From Wohlfahrtiimonas chitiniclastica DSM 18708 (GTDB taxonomy: Bacteria > Pseudomonadota > Gammaproteobacteria > Cardiobacteriales > Wohlfahrtiimonadaceae), in contig NZ_AQXD01000001.1 in assembly GCF_000375345.1 (NCBI RefSeq), forward strand, positions 512,600 through 576,599: a stretch of 64,000 bases of DNA, in the 5' to 3' direction. Made by a program: the position numbers and the translations under genes. Below are positions 1 through 9,225 of this stretch, in pieces. Numbering within the stretch: the first letter of the stretch is position 1; every line of letters starts with the position of its first letter. The notes beneath the pieces were generated by a model, which saw nothing but the letters and a program-made list of their open reading frames with translations, made no database searches and had not been told where the DNA came from.

Positions 1-511
1 TAAATTTTATATGCCTCTCATCATGCTCTGAGAAAAAGAGCGCATCTAAGGGCTCAAGCGCTTGTCCATTTAGGGAACATGCCGTCAATGCAATGATGCA
101 TGTGGTCAAAGAAGATCGCTGATAATCATTGTCTGTAAAATCAATACGCACCATTGAATGACTGGCGTGGCGCGTATCGGTAATGATGCCGCAATCTAAC
201 GCAGGCTCAACACAATGGATCATTTCCGTAGTGCTTTCACCACTAAAAGTAATGGGTTGCCCTGATTTTGTCAGGGTATGGAGCGCACCATCAATCAATA
301 GTTCAATCGATTGCCCCGTTAACAGTGCTAAGCTTCTTTGGCAATGCGGGAAATGAGAAAAGGGCCCTGTGTGTTCAACAGATGCCATGCTCACACGCCA
401 AATGAAGTCATCCATCGTGGCATTTTGGGGATGGATCATCACCTCGCGCGTGGTGCCAAGGCCATTTTTCCAAGGTTTGACCGTTAGGGTGTTAAAGGCG
501 ATTTTTTGCAT
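1..511 (-). CDS. HutD/Ves family protein (partial, runs off left edge)
   Basis: Reverse-strand frame open from the ATG at 511 to the window edge, about 170 residues, so the C-terminus is missing. The N-terminus ([19 protein letters not shown]) with the following TREV and [26 protein letters not shown] segments, cited here only as landmarks, match the HutD/Ves cupin family. These small cupins are linked with histidine-utilisation operons in pseudomonads; their biochemical role is poorly defined. The start overlaps the 3' end of the upstream permease gene by 20 bp, so the two are very probably translated from one leftward transcript. That pairing suggests histidine or related amino-acid metabolism, which is inference; no other hut gene is visible. 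Confidence 0.8.
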   Translation of the reverse strand, partial: MQKIAFNTLTVKPWKNGLGTTREVMIHPQNATMDDFIWRVSMASVEHTGPFSHFPHCQRSLALLTGQSIELLIDGALHTLTKSGQPITFSGESTTEMIHCVEPALDCGIITDTRHASHSMVRIDFTDNDYQRSSLTTCIIALTACSLNGQALEPLDALFFSEHDERHIKF

Positions 512-1862
512 GAGGCTTGATCCATAAATAGTAACACACGGTTAAAATTACCAGCCAAATGATGCCAGCATATAAGGCATTGCGCACAGGTGCATAATAG
601 CCAAGCACGCCCACCACAAAGAGCATAAAGGCAATGGCAAGGGCAGGCCCAATTGGCCAAAAGGGCACTGGGAATTTAAGCTTTGCGATTTCATCTTTGG
701 TCAATTGTTGACGCATGCCCACTTGAGAGATGAGCACCGTGAGCCACACCCAAACAGTGGCAAAGGTTGCCATCGCTGCGATCACTAAAAATAAACCATC
801 GTGGAAAAAGTAGTTGAGCACAACACCAATGATCATCACCACAAACATGATGGCGATTGCCACAATCGGTACGCCACTTTTAGAGAGTTTACTCAATGCC
901 TTGGAGGCTTGACCTTGTTCACTGAGCCCATGCATCATGCGGCCTGCACCAAAGATGTCACTGTTGATGGCGGAGATGGCTGCTGTGATCACCACAATGT
1001 TCAGGAGGTTTGCAGCGTAATCAATGCCCAGACTTTTAAAAATCGTGACAAATGGGCTCGCGCCTAAGCCAATGTGATTCCACGGAAAAAGCGCCATCAG
1101 CACAAGGAGTGCTAAAAAGTAAAAGAGCAGAATTTGCACCGGCACCACATTGATGGACATCGGGATCGTTTTTTCTGGGTTTTCAGCCTCTAATGCAGTG
1201 AGCCCTAAAGTTTCCACACCACCAAATGAGAACACCACAACGGTTAATGATATGATGATGCCTGTGATGCCAAAGGGGGCAAAGCCATCGTGGCTCCACA
1301 GATTGCTAAGGCTTGGGGTGAATTCAAGGGGCACATTTAAATGCATGTGGCTCATGAGAATGTAGCCGCCTGCTATGATCATGGCAATGATGGACACCAC
1401 TTTTAATAGGGAAAGCCAAAAGCCAAGCTCGCCAAACATTTTGACGGCGCACAGATTGATGCCGCATAAAATTAATGTGATGGCCAACGCCCAAATCCAT
1501 GGGGCCACATCGGGGTACCATAAACCCATATAGATGGCAAAAGCGGTGACATCTGCAATGCAGACGAGCGCCATTTCAAATACATACGTCCAACCGGTGA
1601 TAAAACCTGCCAAAGGGCCTAAATATTTGGTGGCATAGGCGCCAAAAGCACCCGGCATCGGGTGGTGCATGATCATCTCACCTAGGGCGCGCATCACCAT
1701 AAAAACGGCGATGCCAGATAAAAAATAGGCGATGAGAACGGCAGGTCCTGCCAATTCAATGGCATTGGCTGAACCATAAAATAGACCGGTGCCCACGGCA
1801 GAACCTAAGCCAATGAATAAAACGTGGCGCGGTGTCAATCCGCGCTTGAGCTGAGTCGCCAT
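492..1862 (-). CDS. APC-family amino-acid permease (histidine/proline type)
   Basis: A 456-residue inner-membrane transporter with about 12 hydrophobic segments. The N-terminus has the amino-acid/polyamine/organocation signature: [20 protein letters not shown], then [20 protein letters not shown]. The consensus region GALGEM-like ([20 protein letters not shown]) lies near residue 60. Overall it resembles the ProY/AroP/HutT branch that imports neutral or aromatic amino acids or histidine by proton symport. The ATG at 1862 is preceded by AAGGA at good spacing. It overlaps a downstream HutD-family gene, which favours histidine as substrate, but the sequence alone does not settle substrate. Confidence 0.85.
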   Translation of the reverse strand: MATQLKRGLTPRHVLFIGLGSAVGTGLFYGSANAIELAGPAVLIAYFLSGIAVFMVMRALGEMIMHHPMPGAFGAYATKYLGPLAGFITGWTYVFEMALVCIADVTAFAIYMGLWYPDVAPWIWALAITLILCGINLCAVKMFGELGFWLSLLKVVSIIAMIIAGGYILMSHMHLNVPLEFTPSLSNLWSHDGFAPFGITGIIISLTVVVFSFGGVETLGLTALEAENPEKTIPMSINVVPVQILLFYFLALLVLMALFPWNHIGLGASPFVTIFKSLGIDYAANLLNIVVITAAISAINSDIFGAGRMMHGLSEQGQASKALSKLSKSGVPIVAIAIMFVVMIIGVVLNYFFHDGLFLVIAAMATFATVWVWLTVLISQVGMRQQLTKDEIAKLKFPVPFWPIGPALAIAFMLFVVGVLGYYAPVRNALYAGIIWLVILTVCYYLWIKPHAKNRL

Positions 1863-1895
1863 AATGTTAATTGTGTCCTTTATTGCTGCGTCGGG

Positions 1896-2900
1896 TTAGG
1901 CTAAATGCCCCATGCTGTAGAGTACGATGAGTGCAGTGACAGAGAGCACCGCCCAACAAATGGCGCCCATTATAATGGGACGAAGACCATTTTTCAGCAA
2001 TTTCATTAAATCTGTGTTGAGTCCAATGCCCACAAGCGCCACAATGATCAAAAATTTACCAAGTTGTGCCAAACCATGGGTGATCTCATGGGGAATGATG
2101 TTCAATGAATTGATTAAAGTGGTGATGATGAATCCAATGATGAAATAGGGCACCGCTTTGGTGAGTTTAAACTCATAATCATCGCCTGCGCTTTTTGATT
2201 TGGCCATATAAAGGGAGAGGAAAAAGGTGATGGGGACGATCATCAAGGTGCGTGTTAATTTAACAATGGTGGCAAGGCTGCCGGACTCATCACTGTAAGA
2301 ATAAGCTGCAGCTAAAACAGATGACGTGTCATTAATGGCTGTGCCTGCCCATAAGCCAAAGGCTTCATCGTTCATATGAAACAGATGGCCAAGGGCGGGG
2401 AAAATAAAAACAGCGGCAATGTTGAATAAAAAAATGGTGGCAATGGCATAGGCAATCTGTTGGCTGTCTGCACGCACAACAGGCGCTGTTGCTGCAATGG
2501 CTGAGCCACCACAAATGCTTGTGCCCACACCAATCAATGTGCCGGTGACAAAATCAATTTTCAGCATTTTTGCCACCACAATGGCAGTGATGAAGGTGGC
2601 CGCAAGTGTAAAGAGCATGATCCATAGCGAATTTAAGCCCACATGAAAGACCTCTTGAATGCTCATCTCAAAGCCTAATAAGATGATGGCATAATGGAGC
2701 ATTTTTTTGCCGGCAAAGCTGGTGCCTTTGCTGATTTTTTCAGAGGTTTTGGCAAATAATGCATTTAAAATGATGCCAAGGGTGATCCCAAATACCGCGC
2801 CACCAATGAGGGGAAATTGTTTGCCTAAAAAGTGCGCCCCTATGGCAATCACAAAGCAGCAGAGAATGCCAATGAGGATCGATCGATTGAGTTTAGTCAT
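1896..2900 (-). CDS. YeiH-family (UPF0324) membrane transporter
   Basis: A 334-residue polytopic inner-membrane protein of the UPF0324/YeiH family, often named putative sulfate exporter. About ten hydrophobic helices are visible. The family-typical glycine/serine-rich stretch GVGTSICGGSAIAATAPV lies near residue 120 and WAGTAINDTSSVLAAAYSY near 190. The frame is open further upstream to 3002, but I start at the ATG at 2900 (MTKLNRSILIG): it overlaps the ftsB stop by 8 bp, fits translational coupling, and begins just before the first helix. Substrate is not provable here. Confidence 0.85.
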   Translation of the reverse strand: MTKLNRSILIGILCCFVIAIGAHFLGKQFPLIGGAVFGITLGIILNALFAKTSEKISKGTSFAGKKMLHYAIILLGFEMSIQEVFHVGLNSLWIMLFTLAATFITAIVVAKMLKIDFVTGTLIGVGTSICGGSAIAATAPVVRADSQQIAYAIATIFLFNIAAVFIFPALGHLFHMNDEAFGLWAGTAINDTSSVLAAAYSYSDESGSLATIVKLTRTLMIVPITFFLSLYMAKSKSAGDDYEFKLTKAVPYFIIGFIITTLINSLNIIPHEITHGLAQLGKFLIIVALVGIGLNTDLMKLLKNGLRPIIMGAICWAVLSVTALIVLYSMGHLA

Positions 2901-3201
2901 AATGACGATGCTCCTCTTCACTTGGGAGGATTTGATAAAACGTTTCATCCTCTTGAATGAGGCCAAGTTTATGGCGTGCGAGCTCTTCTTGGGCACCGGC
3001 ATCGGTTTTGAGGCTTTTGATTTTCACTTCAAGGGCGGTGTTGCGCGCTTCAAGCAGTTTGTTTTGTTGATTGACGGCTTCGATTTTTGCAGTGAGTTTT
3101 TCAAGGGAGGCATAACCTTGATCCTCTTGAAACCACAAATTGTAACTTAAATAAAAAACCAAGCCTGCTAAAAAGGCAATAAGCGCGTGAAGCCATTTCA
3201 T
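2893..3201 (-). CDS. ftsB: cell division protein FtsB
   Basis: A 102-residue bitopic divisome protein. One N-terminal TM helix (about residues 4-21) is followed by a leucine-zipper coiled coil (about 30-70) and a short periplasmic tail, the DivIC/FtsB layout. ARHKLGLIQEDETFYQIL matches the conserved FtsB segment after the coiled coil. FtsB joins FtsL and FtsQ and relays the activation signal to FtsWI. In many gammaproteobacteria ftsB is next to ispD; here the gene downstream is a YeiH transporter overlapping by 8 bp, and prfA is divergent. Confidence 0.9.
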   Translation of the reverse strand: MKWLHALIAFLAGLVFYLSYNLWFQEDQGYASLEKLTAKIEAVNQQNKLLEARNTALEVKIKSLKTDAGAQEELARHKLGLIQEDETFYQILPSEEEHRHYD

Positions 3202-3287
3202 AAATTTTGTCCTATCGGGTACACGAATTGTAAATATTCTGCGATAATGGCTATTTTATCTCTTCTAGAAGAATATAGTAAAATTTT

Positions 3288-4376
3288 ATGAATCCATCGA
3301 TTATCCGTAAGTTAGATCAGTTGATTGAGCGTCATCAAGAAGTGGGCGTTTTACTCTCTGAGCCTGAAATCATCACCGATCAAAATAAATTCCGTGAGCT
3401 CTCGCAAGAGTATGCTCAATTGACGCCTGTGGTGGAAGAATTCACTGCATGGAAAACCAATGAGTTTAACCTCACTGAAGCTAAAGAGATGTTAGAAAGC
3501 AGTGATGCTGAGCTCAAAGAGATGGCAAAAGAAGAATTGCCATTGCTGCAAGAGAAACAAGCAGAATTAGAAAAGACATTACAAATTCTCCTTTTGCCGA
3601 AAGATCCGAATGATGACAGCAACATCTTCTTAGAGATTCGTGCCGGAACGGGCGGCGATGAAGCGGCGATTTTTGCTGGTGATTTATTCAATATGTATGC
3701 ACGTTATGCAGAAACATTGCGCTGGCAGGTGGAAATTGTCTCTGAAAACCGCGGCGAACATGGCGGCTTTAAAGAGATCATTGCGCGTGTGATTGGTCAT
3801 GGTGCGTATTCTCGCTTGAAGTTTGAATCCGGTGCGCACCGTGTACAACGTGTGCCAGAGACAGAATCACAAGGTCGCGTGCATACATCAGCAGCAACGG
3901 TTGCAATTTTGCCAGAAGTGCCAGAAACAGAAGTGGTGAACATCAATCCTGCGGATTTAAAAGTGGATACGTTCCGTGCATCGGGCGCCGGTGGTCAGCA
4001 CGTGAATAAAACGGATTCTGCCATCCGTATTACGCATTTACCGACAGGCACAGTGGTTGAGTGTCAAGATGAACGTTCTCAGCACAAAAACCGTGCGCGT
4101 GCCATGAGCTTATTGGCATCACGTTTATTAGAAGCCGAGCGTGAAAAAGAGCAAAAAGCCATGAGTGAAAATCGTAGAAGCCTTGTGGGTTCAGGGGATC
4201 GCTCTGAGCGCATTCGCACGTACAACTATCCGCAAGGTCGCATTACGGATCACCGCATTAACTTAACTCTCTATAAACTAGAAGACATCATGGGCGGCGA
4301 TTTAAATCAAGTCATCAATCCCCTCATTCAAGAGCATCAAGCGGACATGCTCTCTTCATTAAGCGATCAAGGATAA
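3288..4376 (+). CDS. prfA: peptide chain release factor 1
   Basis: A 362-residue class I release factor reading UAA/UAG. The catalytic GGQ loop lies in [18 protein letters not shown] (near residue 235). The stop-codon recognition tripeptide is P-E-T in [10 protein letters not shown], the PxT form typical of RF1 and not the SPF of RF2. The N-terminal PCRF domain has the family's [20 protein letters not shown]. Length matches E. coli RF1 (360). The usual neighbour prmC/hemK, which methylates the GGQ glutamine, is not next; a CpdB-like gene follows after 10 bp. Confidence 0.97.
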   Translation: MNPSIIRKLDQLIERHQEVGVLLSEPEIITDQNKFRELSQEYAQLTPVVEEFTAWKTNEFNLTEAKEMLESSDAELKEMAKEELPLLQEKQAELEKTLQILLLPKDPNDDSNIFLEIRAGTGGDEAAIFAGDLFNMYARYAETLRWQVEIVSENRGEHGGFKEIIARVIGHGAYSRLKFESGAHRVQRVPETESQGRVHTSAATVAILPEVPETEVVNINPADLKVDTFRASGAGGQHVNKTDSAIRITHLPTGTVVECQDERSQHKNRARAMSLLASRLLEAEREKEQKAMSENRRSLVGSGDRSERIRTYNYPQGRITDHRINLTLYKLEDIMGGDLNQVINPLIQEHQADMLSSLSDQG

Positions 4377-4386
4377 TGACAGTGAC

Positions 4387-6321
4387 ATGACCCTTCAACG
4401 AGCGAAACTTTGCATTTTAGCCACCACGGATTTACATGCACATGTCACGAATTATGATTATTATCGTGATCAATCGCTCCTTGATGTCGGATTAATGGGA
4501 CTGGCAGATGTGATCGAGCAGATTCGCCGCACAGAGCCAAATACACTGTTATTAGACAATGGTGATTGCCTGCAGGGCAATCCCATTGGCAACTATCTGC
4601 GCGATGATGCCATGGTGCATCAGCATTCGATGATTACACTCATGAATGCGCTGAAATATGATGGCGCAACCCTTGGCAATCATGAGTTTGATTTTGGATT
4701 GCCGTATCTTCATAAGGCGATACAAGATTGGCGCCATCCGGTGACGAGTGCAAACATTGAAACGGCGGCAGGCAAACCATGGTTGCCACCTTATTTATTA
4801 TTACAGCGATCGATCACCATGGAAAAGGGTGCACCGAAACCAATCACCATTGGTGTCATCGGGGCAGTACCCCCTCAAGTGATGCTCTGGAATCATAAAG
4901 TTTTATCAGAAGATCCTCACGAGCGCTTAGTGGTGAAGGACATCACCGCATCGATTGCTCATTATGTCAAAGAGATGAAAACCAAAGGTGCGGATCTGAT
5001 TGTTGTGTTGTCCCATTCTGGCGTCAGTGATCGCCCTTATCAAATGGGGGCAGAGAACAGCGTCACTTATCTTGCAGAGATTGAAGGCGTTGATGCCATT
5101 GTGGCAGGGCATGCCCATGGCGTCATGGCAGAAAAGATGGGCAGTCGTGCGGTGCCTGTGGTCATGTCTGGTGCCTTTGGGCAATACTTAGGCTGTGTGA
5201 ATTTTACACTGACCCATGATGCGACAGGTTGGCACATTGAGCGTGCATGGCCTGAATTGATTGAAAATGGTGGGCAAGGGGATGCAACGCACCCATTATT
5301 TCCCTGTGTGGCGCGTGAACATGCATTGACCTTAGCGCGTATGAATGCCCCAATTGGACGCAATGTCACCGATTTTTCAAGTGCAATGAGTCTGGTGGAA
5401 GATGATGCCTGCATTGAGCTCATTGCCCAAGCGCAGTTGTGGTATGGGGCGCAATTATTAGCGTCATTGGGCGTAGAAAAGCGTCCAATTCTCAGTGCCG
5501 TGCCTGCATTTAAAGTGGGCGGACGTAAAAATGCCCCGCATGATTTTACCTGGATTGAGCCTGGCATTTTGAGCTTTAAGAATGTGGCGGATTTGTATCC
5601 CTTTAACAATCAATTGGCCATCCTTCGCATCAATGGGCGTGATCTACGCGAATGGCTTGAATGCGCAAACAGCATCTATTTTACCATTGATGAAGGACAA
5701 AGTGCCGCCCAACCACTGATCAATTGGGCGAAACATCGTGGATACAATCGCGATGTGATCAAAGGTGTTGAATACACTGTCGATGTGCAGCAGCCGCGCC
5801 GATATAATGGGGAGTGTCGTTTGGTTAATGAGGCAGCACGGCGCATTGTAGATTTAACCCATGAGGGGAAATGGGTTCGCGATGAGGATGAGTTTTTTCT
5901 CATCACCAATCAATATCGTGCATATGCAGGAAAATTCCCCGGCAGTGGGGAACATGCGGTGGTGACGTTATCCACCGATGAATTACCCACAATCATTGCA
6001 GAATATTTGATGCATCAAGTGGCCAATGAAGGCCACATTCGTGTGGTGCCCACTTTCAATTGGCAACTGGCATGTCGTGCAAAGGTGCGCTATGAAACGG
6101 CGCCCGATGAAAAAGCAGCGCAATACATTCAAACATACATGCCCACTTGGCAGCGCTGTCAAAGATTGGATGAAGATGGCTTTGCCATTTACATTTGCCC
6201 AAATATTGCGCAAAAAACCTCAATTTTAGATGTGAATCATTCGCAATCTTTACATTTCTCATATAGGACTAAATTTACTTATTTTAACAATGGTGGTGAT
6301 AATTTTTATCAATCTCATTGA
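4387..6321 (+). CDS. cpdB: CpdB-like 2',3'-cyclic-nucleotide phosphodiesterase/3'-nucleotidase
   Basis: A 644-residue two-domain metallophosphoesterase/5'-nucleotidase. Metallophosphatase motifs appear in order: TTDLHAHVTNYDYYRD (residues about 13-28), LLLDNGDCLQGNPIGNYL (about 54-71), TLGNHEFDFGLPYLH (about 95-110), LSHSG and VAGHAHGVMA (about 240). A 5'-nucleotidase C-terminal domain follows, with the aromatic substrate-binding region near YPFNNQLAILRINGRDLREW. Known relatives such as E. coli CpdB are periplasmic, yet this protein starts with MTLQRAKLCILATTDLHAH and has no signal peptide, so a cytoplasmic location is expected. The gene follows prfA by 10 bp, probably co-transcribed. Confidence 0.88.
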   Translation: MTLQRAKLCILATTDLHAHVTNYDYYRDQSLLDVGLMGLADVIEQIRRTEPNTLLLDNGDCLQGNPIGNYLRDDAMVHQHSMITLMNALKYDGATLGNHEFDFGLPYLHKAIQDWRHPVTSANIETAAGKPWLPPYLLLQRSITMEKGAPKPITIGVIGAVPPQVMLWNHKVLSEDPHERLVVKDITASIAHYVKEMKTKGADLIVVLSHSGVSDRPYQMGAENSVTYLAEIEGVDAIVAGHAHGVMAEKMGSRAVPVVMSGAFGQYLGCVNFTLTHDATGWHIERAWPELIENGGQGDATHPLFPCVAREHALTLARMNAPIGRNVTDFSSAMSLVEDDACIELIAQAQLWYGAQLLASLGVEKRPILSAVPAFKVGGRKNAPHDFTWIEPGILSFKNVADLYPFNNQLAILRINGRDLREWLECANSIYFTIDEGQSAAQPLINWAKHRGYNRDVIKGVEYTVDVQQPRRYNGECRLVNEAARRIVDLTHEGKWVRDEDEFFLITNQYRAYAGKFPGSGEHAVVTLSTDELPTIIAEYLMHQVANEGHIRVVPTFNWQLACRAKVRYETAPDEKAAQYIQTYMPTWQRCQRLDEDGFAIYICPNIAQKTSILDVNHSQSLHFSYRTKFTYFNNGGDNFYQSH

Positions 6322-6380
6322 TAAATAGTGAATTTTACCCATTGGATCTGTCAGTAAAACAGCTAAAATCATTTATTTTG

Positions 6381-6408
6381 TTGATATTTCCTAACAAAAA
6401 TATATAAT
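6381..6408 (+). promoter_or_regulatory. candidate sigma70 promoter for rpoS
   Basis: TTGATA (6381-6386) and TATAAT (6403-6408) are separated by 16 bp in the AT-rich 278-bp gap before rpoS. If used, transcription starts near 6415 and gives a leader of about 185 nt before the rpoS start, long enough for RNA folding or sRNA control. The leader holds AT-rich potential stems but I cannot fold it reliably by eye. Confidence 0.6.
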
Positions 6409-6599
6409 TGATGCCATTGGTAATGAAGACATAAAGATGGAACGTTTCATTATAATCTTTTTAAAAGATGATGATAAGGGTTTTTTATTTTATCAATCAT
6501 GCCATTGTCTATATGATTGTCGGCGTCAAATCATACAGACAAATTAATGAGTTACACAAACTGTTTTATTAAAGAAATATCAATCAATAAGGGTTGTCA

Positions 6600-7523
6600 A
6601 TGAATAAGGAAGGTTTACTCGGTGAGTGGGATCAAGAATCCGTAGAAGGTTCTGACCTCATCCGCGATAAAGATGAGTTTACAAATATTGTCACAAATCA
6701 TGATAAACACAGTAATATTGATATTTCTGATTCCTTAAGCATGTATTTCAGTGACCTCTCAAGTCGCACATTATTAACGGCAGAAGAAGAGAAGGCATTG
6801 GCGTATCGTGTTCAAGCTGGGGATCAAGCGGCGCGTCAAGAGATGATCGAAAGCAATCTGCGCCTTGTGATCGCAATTGCTAAGCGCTATGCCAATCGTG
6901 ACATTCCATTGAGCGATCTCATCGCGGAGGGCAACATGGGATTGATGCAGGCGGTGGAAAAGTTTGACCCAGAGATGAATTACCGCTTTTCTACCTATGC
7001 GGTGTGGTGGATTCGTCATGCCATTGAGCGTGACATTATGAATACGGGGCGTGCGGTGCGTTTGCCGATTCATTTACACAAAGCGATTAACCGTATTTTA
7101 AAGATTCAGCGTGATTTAGGTAAAAAACTGAACCGCGAACCAACGTACACAGAAATTGCGGAAGTGGCGAAGAAAAGTGTCAAAGAGGTGGAAGATCTTC
7201 TGATTGAAAATGAGATGATTCTTTCGTTAGATATGGAAGTGAATGATGAACAGGGCTCATTGTTAGACATGCTCTCAAGTGACCATCGCTCAGACGATGC
7301 CCTAGGAATGATGGAGGAAGATTGTTTGATGTCCGCATTAGAAGAGGGTTTGACCCATTTAGATGATGTTTCCCGCCGCGTGATCATTGAGCGCTTTGGC
7401 TTAGATGATGATGTGCCAAAAACCTATGCCGAAGTGGGCGATCTTTTAGGCACAACGAGTGAAAAAGTGCGCCGTATTCAGATGAAAGCACTTAAAGAGA
7501 TCCGCGAATATTTAGTGGATTGA
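6600..7523 (+). CDS. rpoS: RNA polymerase sigma factor RpoS (sigma-38)
   Basis: A 307-residue sigma70-family protein. Region 2 is clear: LLTAEEEKALAYRVQAGDQA, then MIESNLRLVIAIAKRY (2.1), DLIAEGNMGLMQAVEKFDP (2.2) and FSTYAVWWIRHAIERDIMN (2.3-2.4). Region 3 and a region 4 helix-turn-helix (TYAEVGDLLGTTSEKVRRIQ) follow. The short N-terminus and GRAVRLPIHLHK favour RpoS; the RpoH-specific box is absent. I use the ATG at 6600 with AAGGG 6 nt upstream rather than the TTG at 6594, which abuts the ribosome site. No nlpD is upstream, unlike the usual gammaproteobacterial nlpD-rpoS order. Confidence 0.9.
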   Translation: MNKEGLLGEWDQESVEGSDLIRDKDEFTNIVTNHDKHSNIDISDSLSMYFSDLSSRTLLTAEEEKALAYRVQAGDQAARQEMIESNLRLVIAIAKRYANRDIPLSDLIAEGNMGLMQAVEKFDPEMNYRFSTYAVWWIRHAIERDIMNTGRAVRLPIHLHKAINRILKIQRDLGKKLNREPTYTEIAEVAKKSVKEVEDLLIENEMILSLDMEVNDEQGSLLDMLSSDHRSDDALGMMEEDCLMSALEEGLTHLDDVSRRVIIERFGLDDDVPKTYAEVGDLLGTTSEKVRRIQMKALKEIREYLVD

Positions 7524-7529
7524 TTCATT

Positions 7530-7558
7530 AAAAAAGCCCATCATGGATGGGCTTTTTT
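7530..7558. terminator. bidirectional intrinsic terminator between rpoS and usp
   Basis: AAAAAAGCCCATC-ATG-GATGGGCTTTTTT forms a GC-rich stem flanked by an A tract and a T tract, so it can terminate the convergent rpoS and universal-stress transcripts. Confidence 0.85.
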
Positions 7559-7575
7559 GAGTCTGATGATTTTAA

Positions 7576-7995
7576 TTATTTAACCAATAAAACGGGCACA
7601 GTGGCTTTTTGTACCACATCATTACTGACGCCGCCAAGCACAAATTTTTGCACAGCATTTAAACCACGGCTACCGATGACAATGATGTCTGCACCGGCTG
7701 TTTTAGAGTGTTGCACAATCGCTGGCGCCGCTTCACCTGTGATGATGCTCGTTTTGTGCTGTACAGCGGCATCGTCTAGGATTTTTTCAACGGGTTGAAT
7801 TTTTGCATTGCGTACTTTTTCTTGCTCTTCTTTAGAAGGTTCTAATAAGATTTCGCGCGCTGTTTTTGGGGGAACTGTCACATAGACAATTTCCACAACT
7901 GCATCCGCGTCTGCTTTTGCAAGTTTTGCAGCTTCCGCCGCGGCACGAAGAGAGTTTTCAGAACCATCAATGGCCAATAAGATTTTTTTATACAT
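7576..7995 (-). CDS. universal stress protein UspA family
   Basis: A 139-residue single-domain Usp protein. It opens with MYKKILLAIDGSENS and ends with the ATP-binding signature G-x2-G-x9-G-(V)S in IGSRGLNAVQKFVLGGVS, so it is of the ATP-binding subtype. The frame is open to 8076, but the ATG at 7995 has AAGGAG at proper spacing and matches the family N-terminus. It lies convergent to rpoS with a shared terminator. Stress-survival roles of the family are known; the specific role here is not. Confidence 0.9.
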   Translation of the reverse strand: MYKKILLAIDGSENSLRAAAEAAKLAKADADAVVEIVYVTVPPKTAREILLEPSKEEQEKVRNAKIQPVEKILDDAAVQHKTSIITGEAAPAIVQHSKTAGADIIVIGSRGLNAVQKFVLGGVSNDVVQKATVPVLLVK

Positions 7996-8057
7996 ATTGT
8001 GACTCCTTATGTCGGTACGAATGATTATTGTTGATTGAGTATAACCCATTATTGTAG

Positions 8058-8095
8058 AAAAAGCCTTGATAAACAATTATATCAAGGCTTTTTTT
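8058..8095. terminator. intrinsic terminator downstream of gapA
   Basis: AAAAAGCCTTGAT and its inverse ATCAAGGCTTTTTTT (arms at 8058-8070 and 8081-8095) flank a 10-nt AT loop. The stem lies between gapA and usp, serving the leftward gapA transcript and possibly acting both ways. Confidence 0.8.
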
Positions 8096-8116
8096 GATCA
8101 GTGTCGTCTCTTAAAC

Positions 8117-9130
<1,014 letters not shown>

Positions 9131-9155
9131 CTAATGGGTAATAAAAACAAACGGA

Positions 9156-9179
9156 GTAACTATAGTCATCTATAGTTAC
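9156..9179. promoter_or_regulatory. perfect 10-bp palindrome in the gapA leader
   Basis: GTAACTATAG, a 4-nt spacer TCAT, then CTATAGTTAC: both arms match exactly over 10 bp. It lies about 44 bp upstream of the gapA start and 46 bp past the pepA stop. No T tract follows on either strand, so a terminator is unlikely. An operator or a leader hairpin is the better reading. Confidence 0.5.
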
Positions 9180-9225
9180 ATAATTTTAATTTAATGTATA
9201 TCTTTTCGCTTGATCTACGTCTATC

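Noticed and set aside
801-1067. Rightward His-rich frame inside the permease gene
   Set aside because: Antisense shadow without ribosome site; the permease frame is clearly coding.
6594-7523. rpoS-region gene as rpoH
   Set aside because: It lacks the RpoH box and has RpoS-type region 2-3 sequence.
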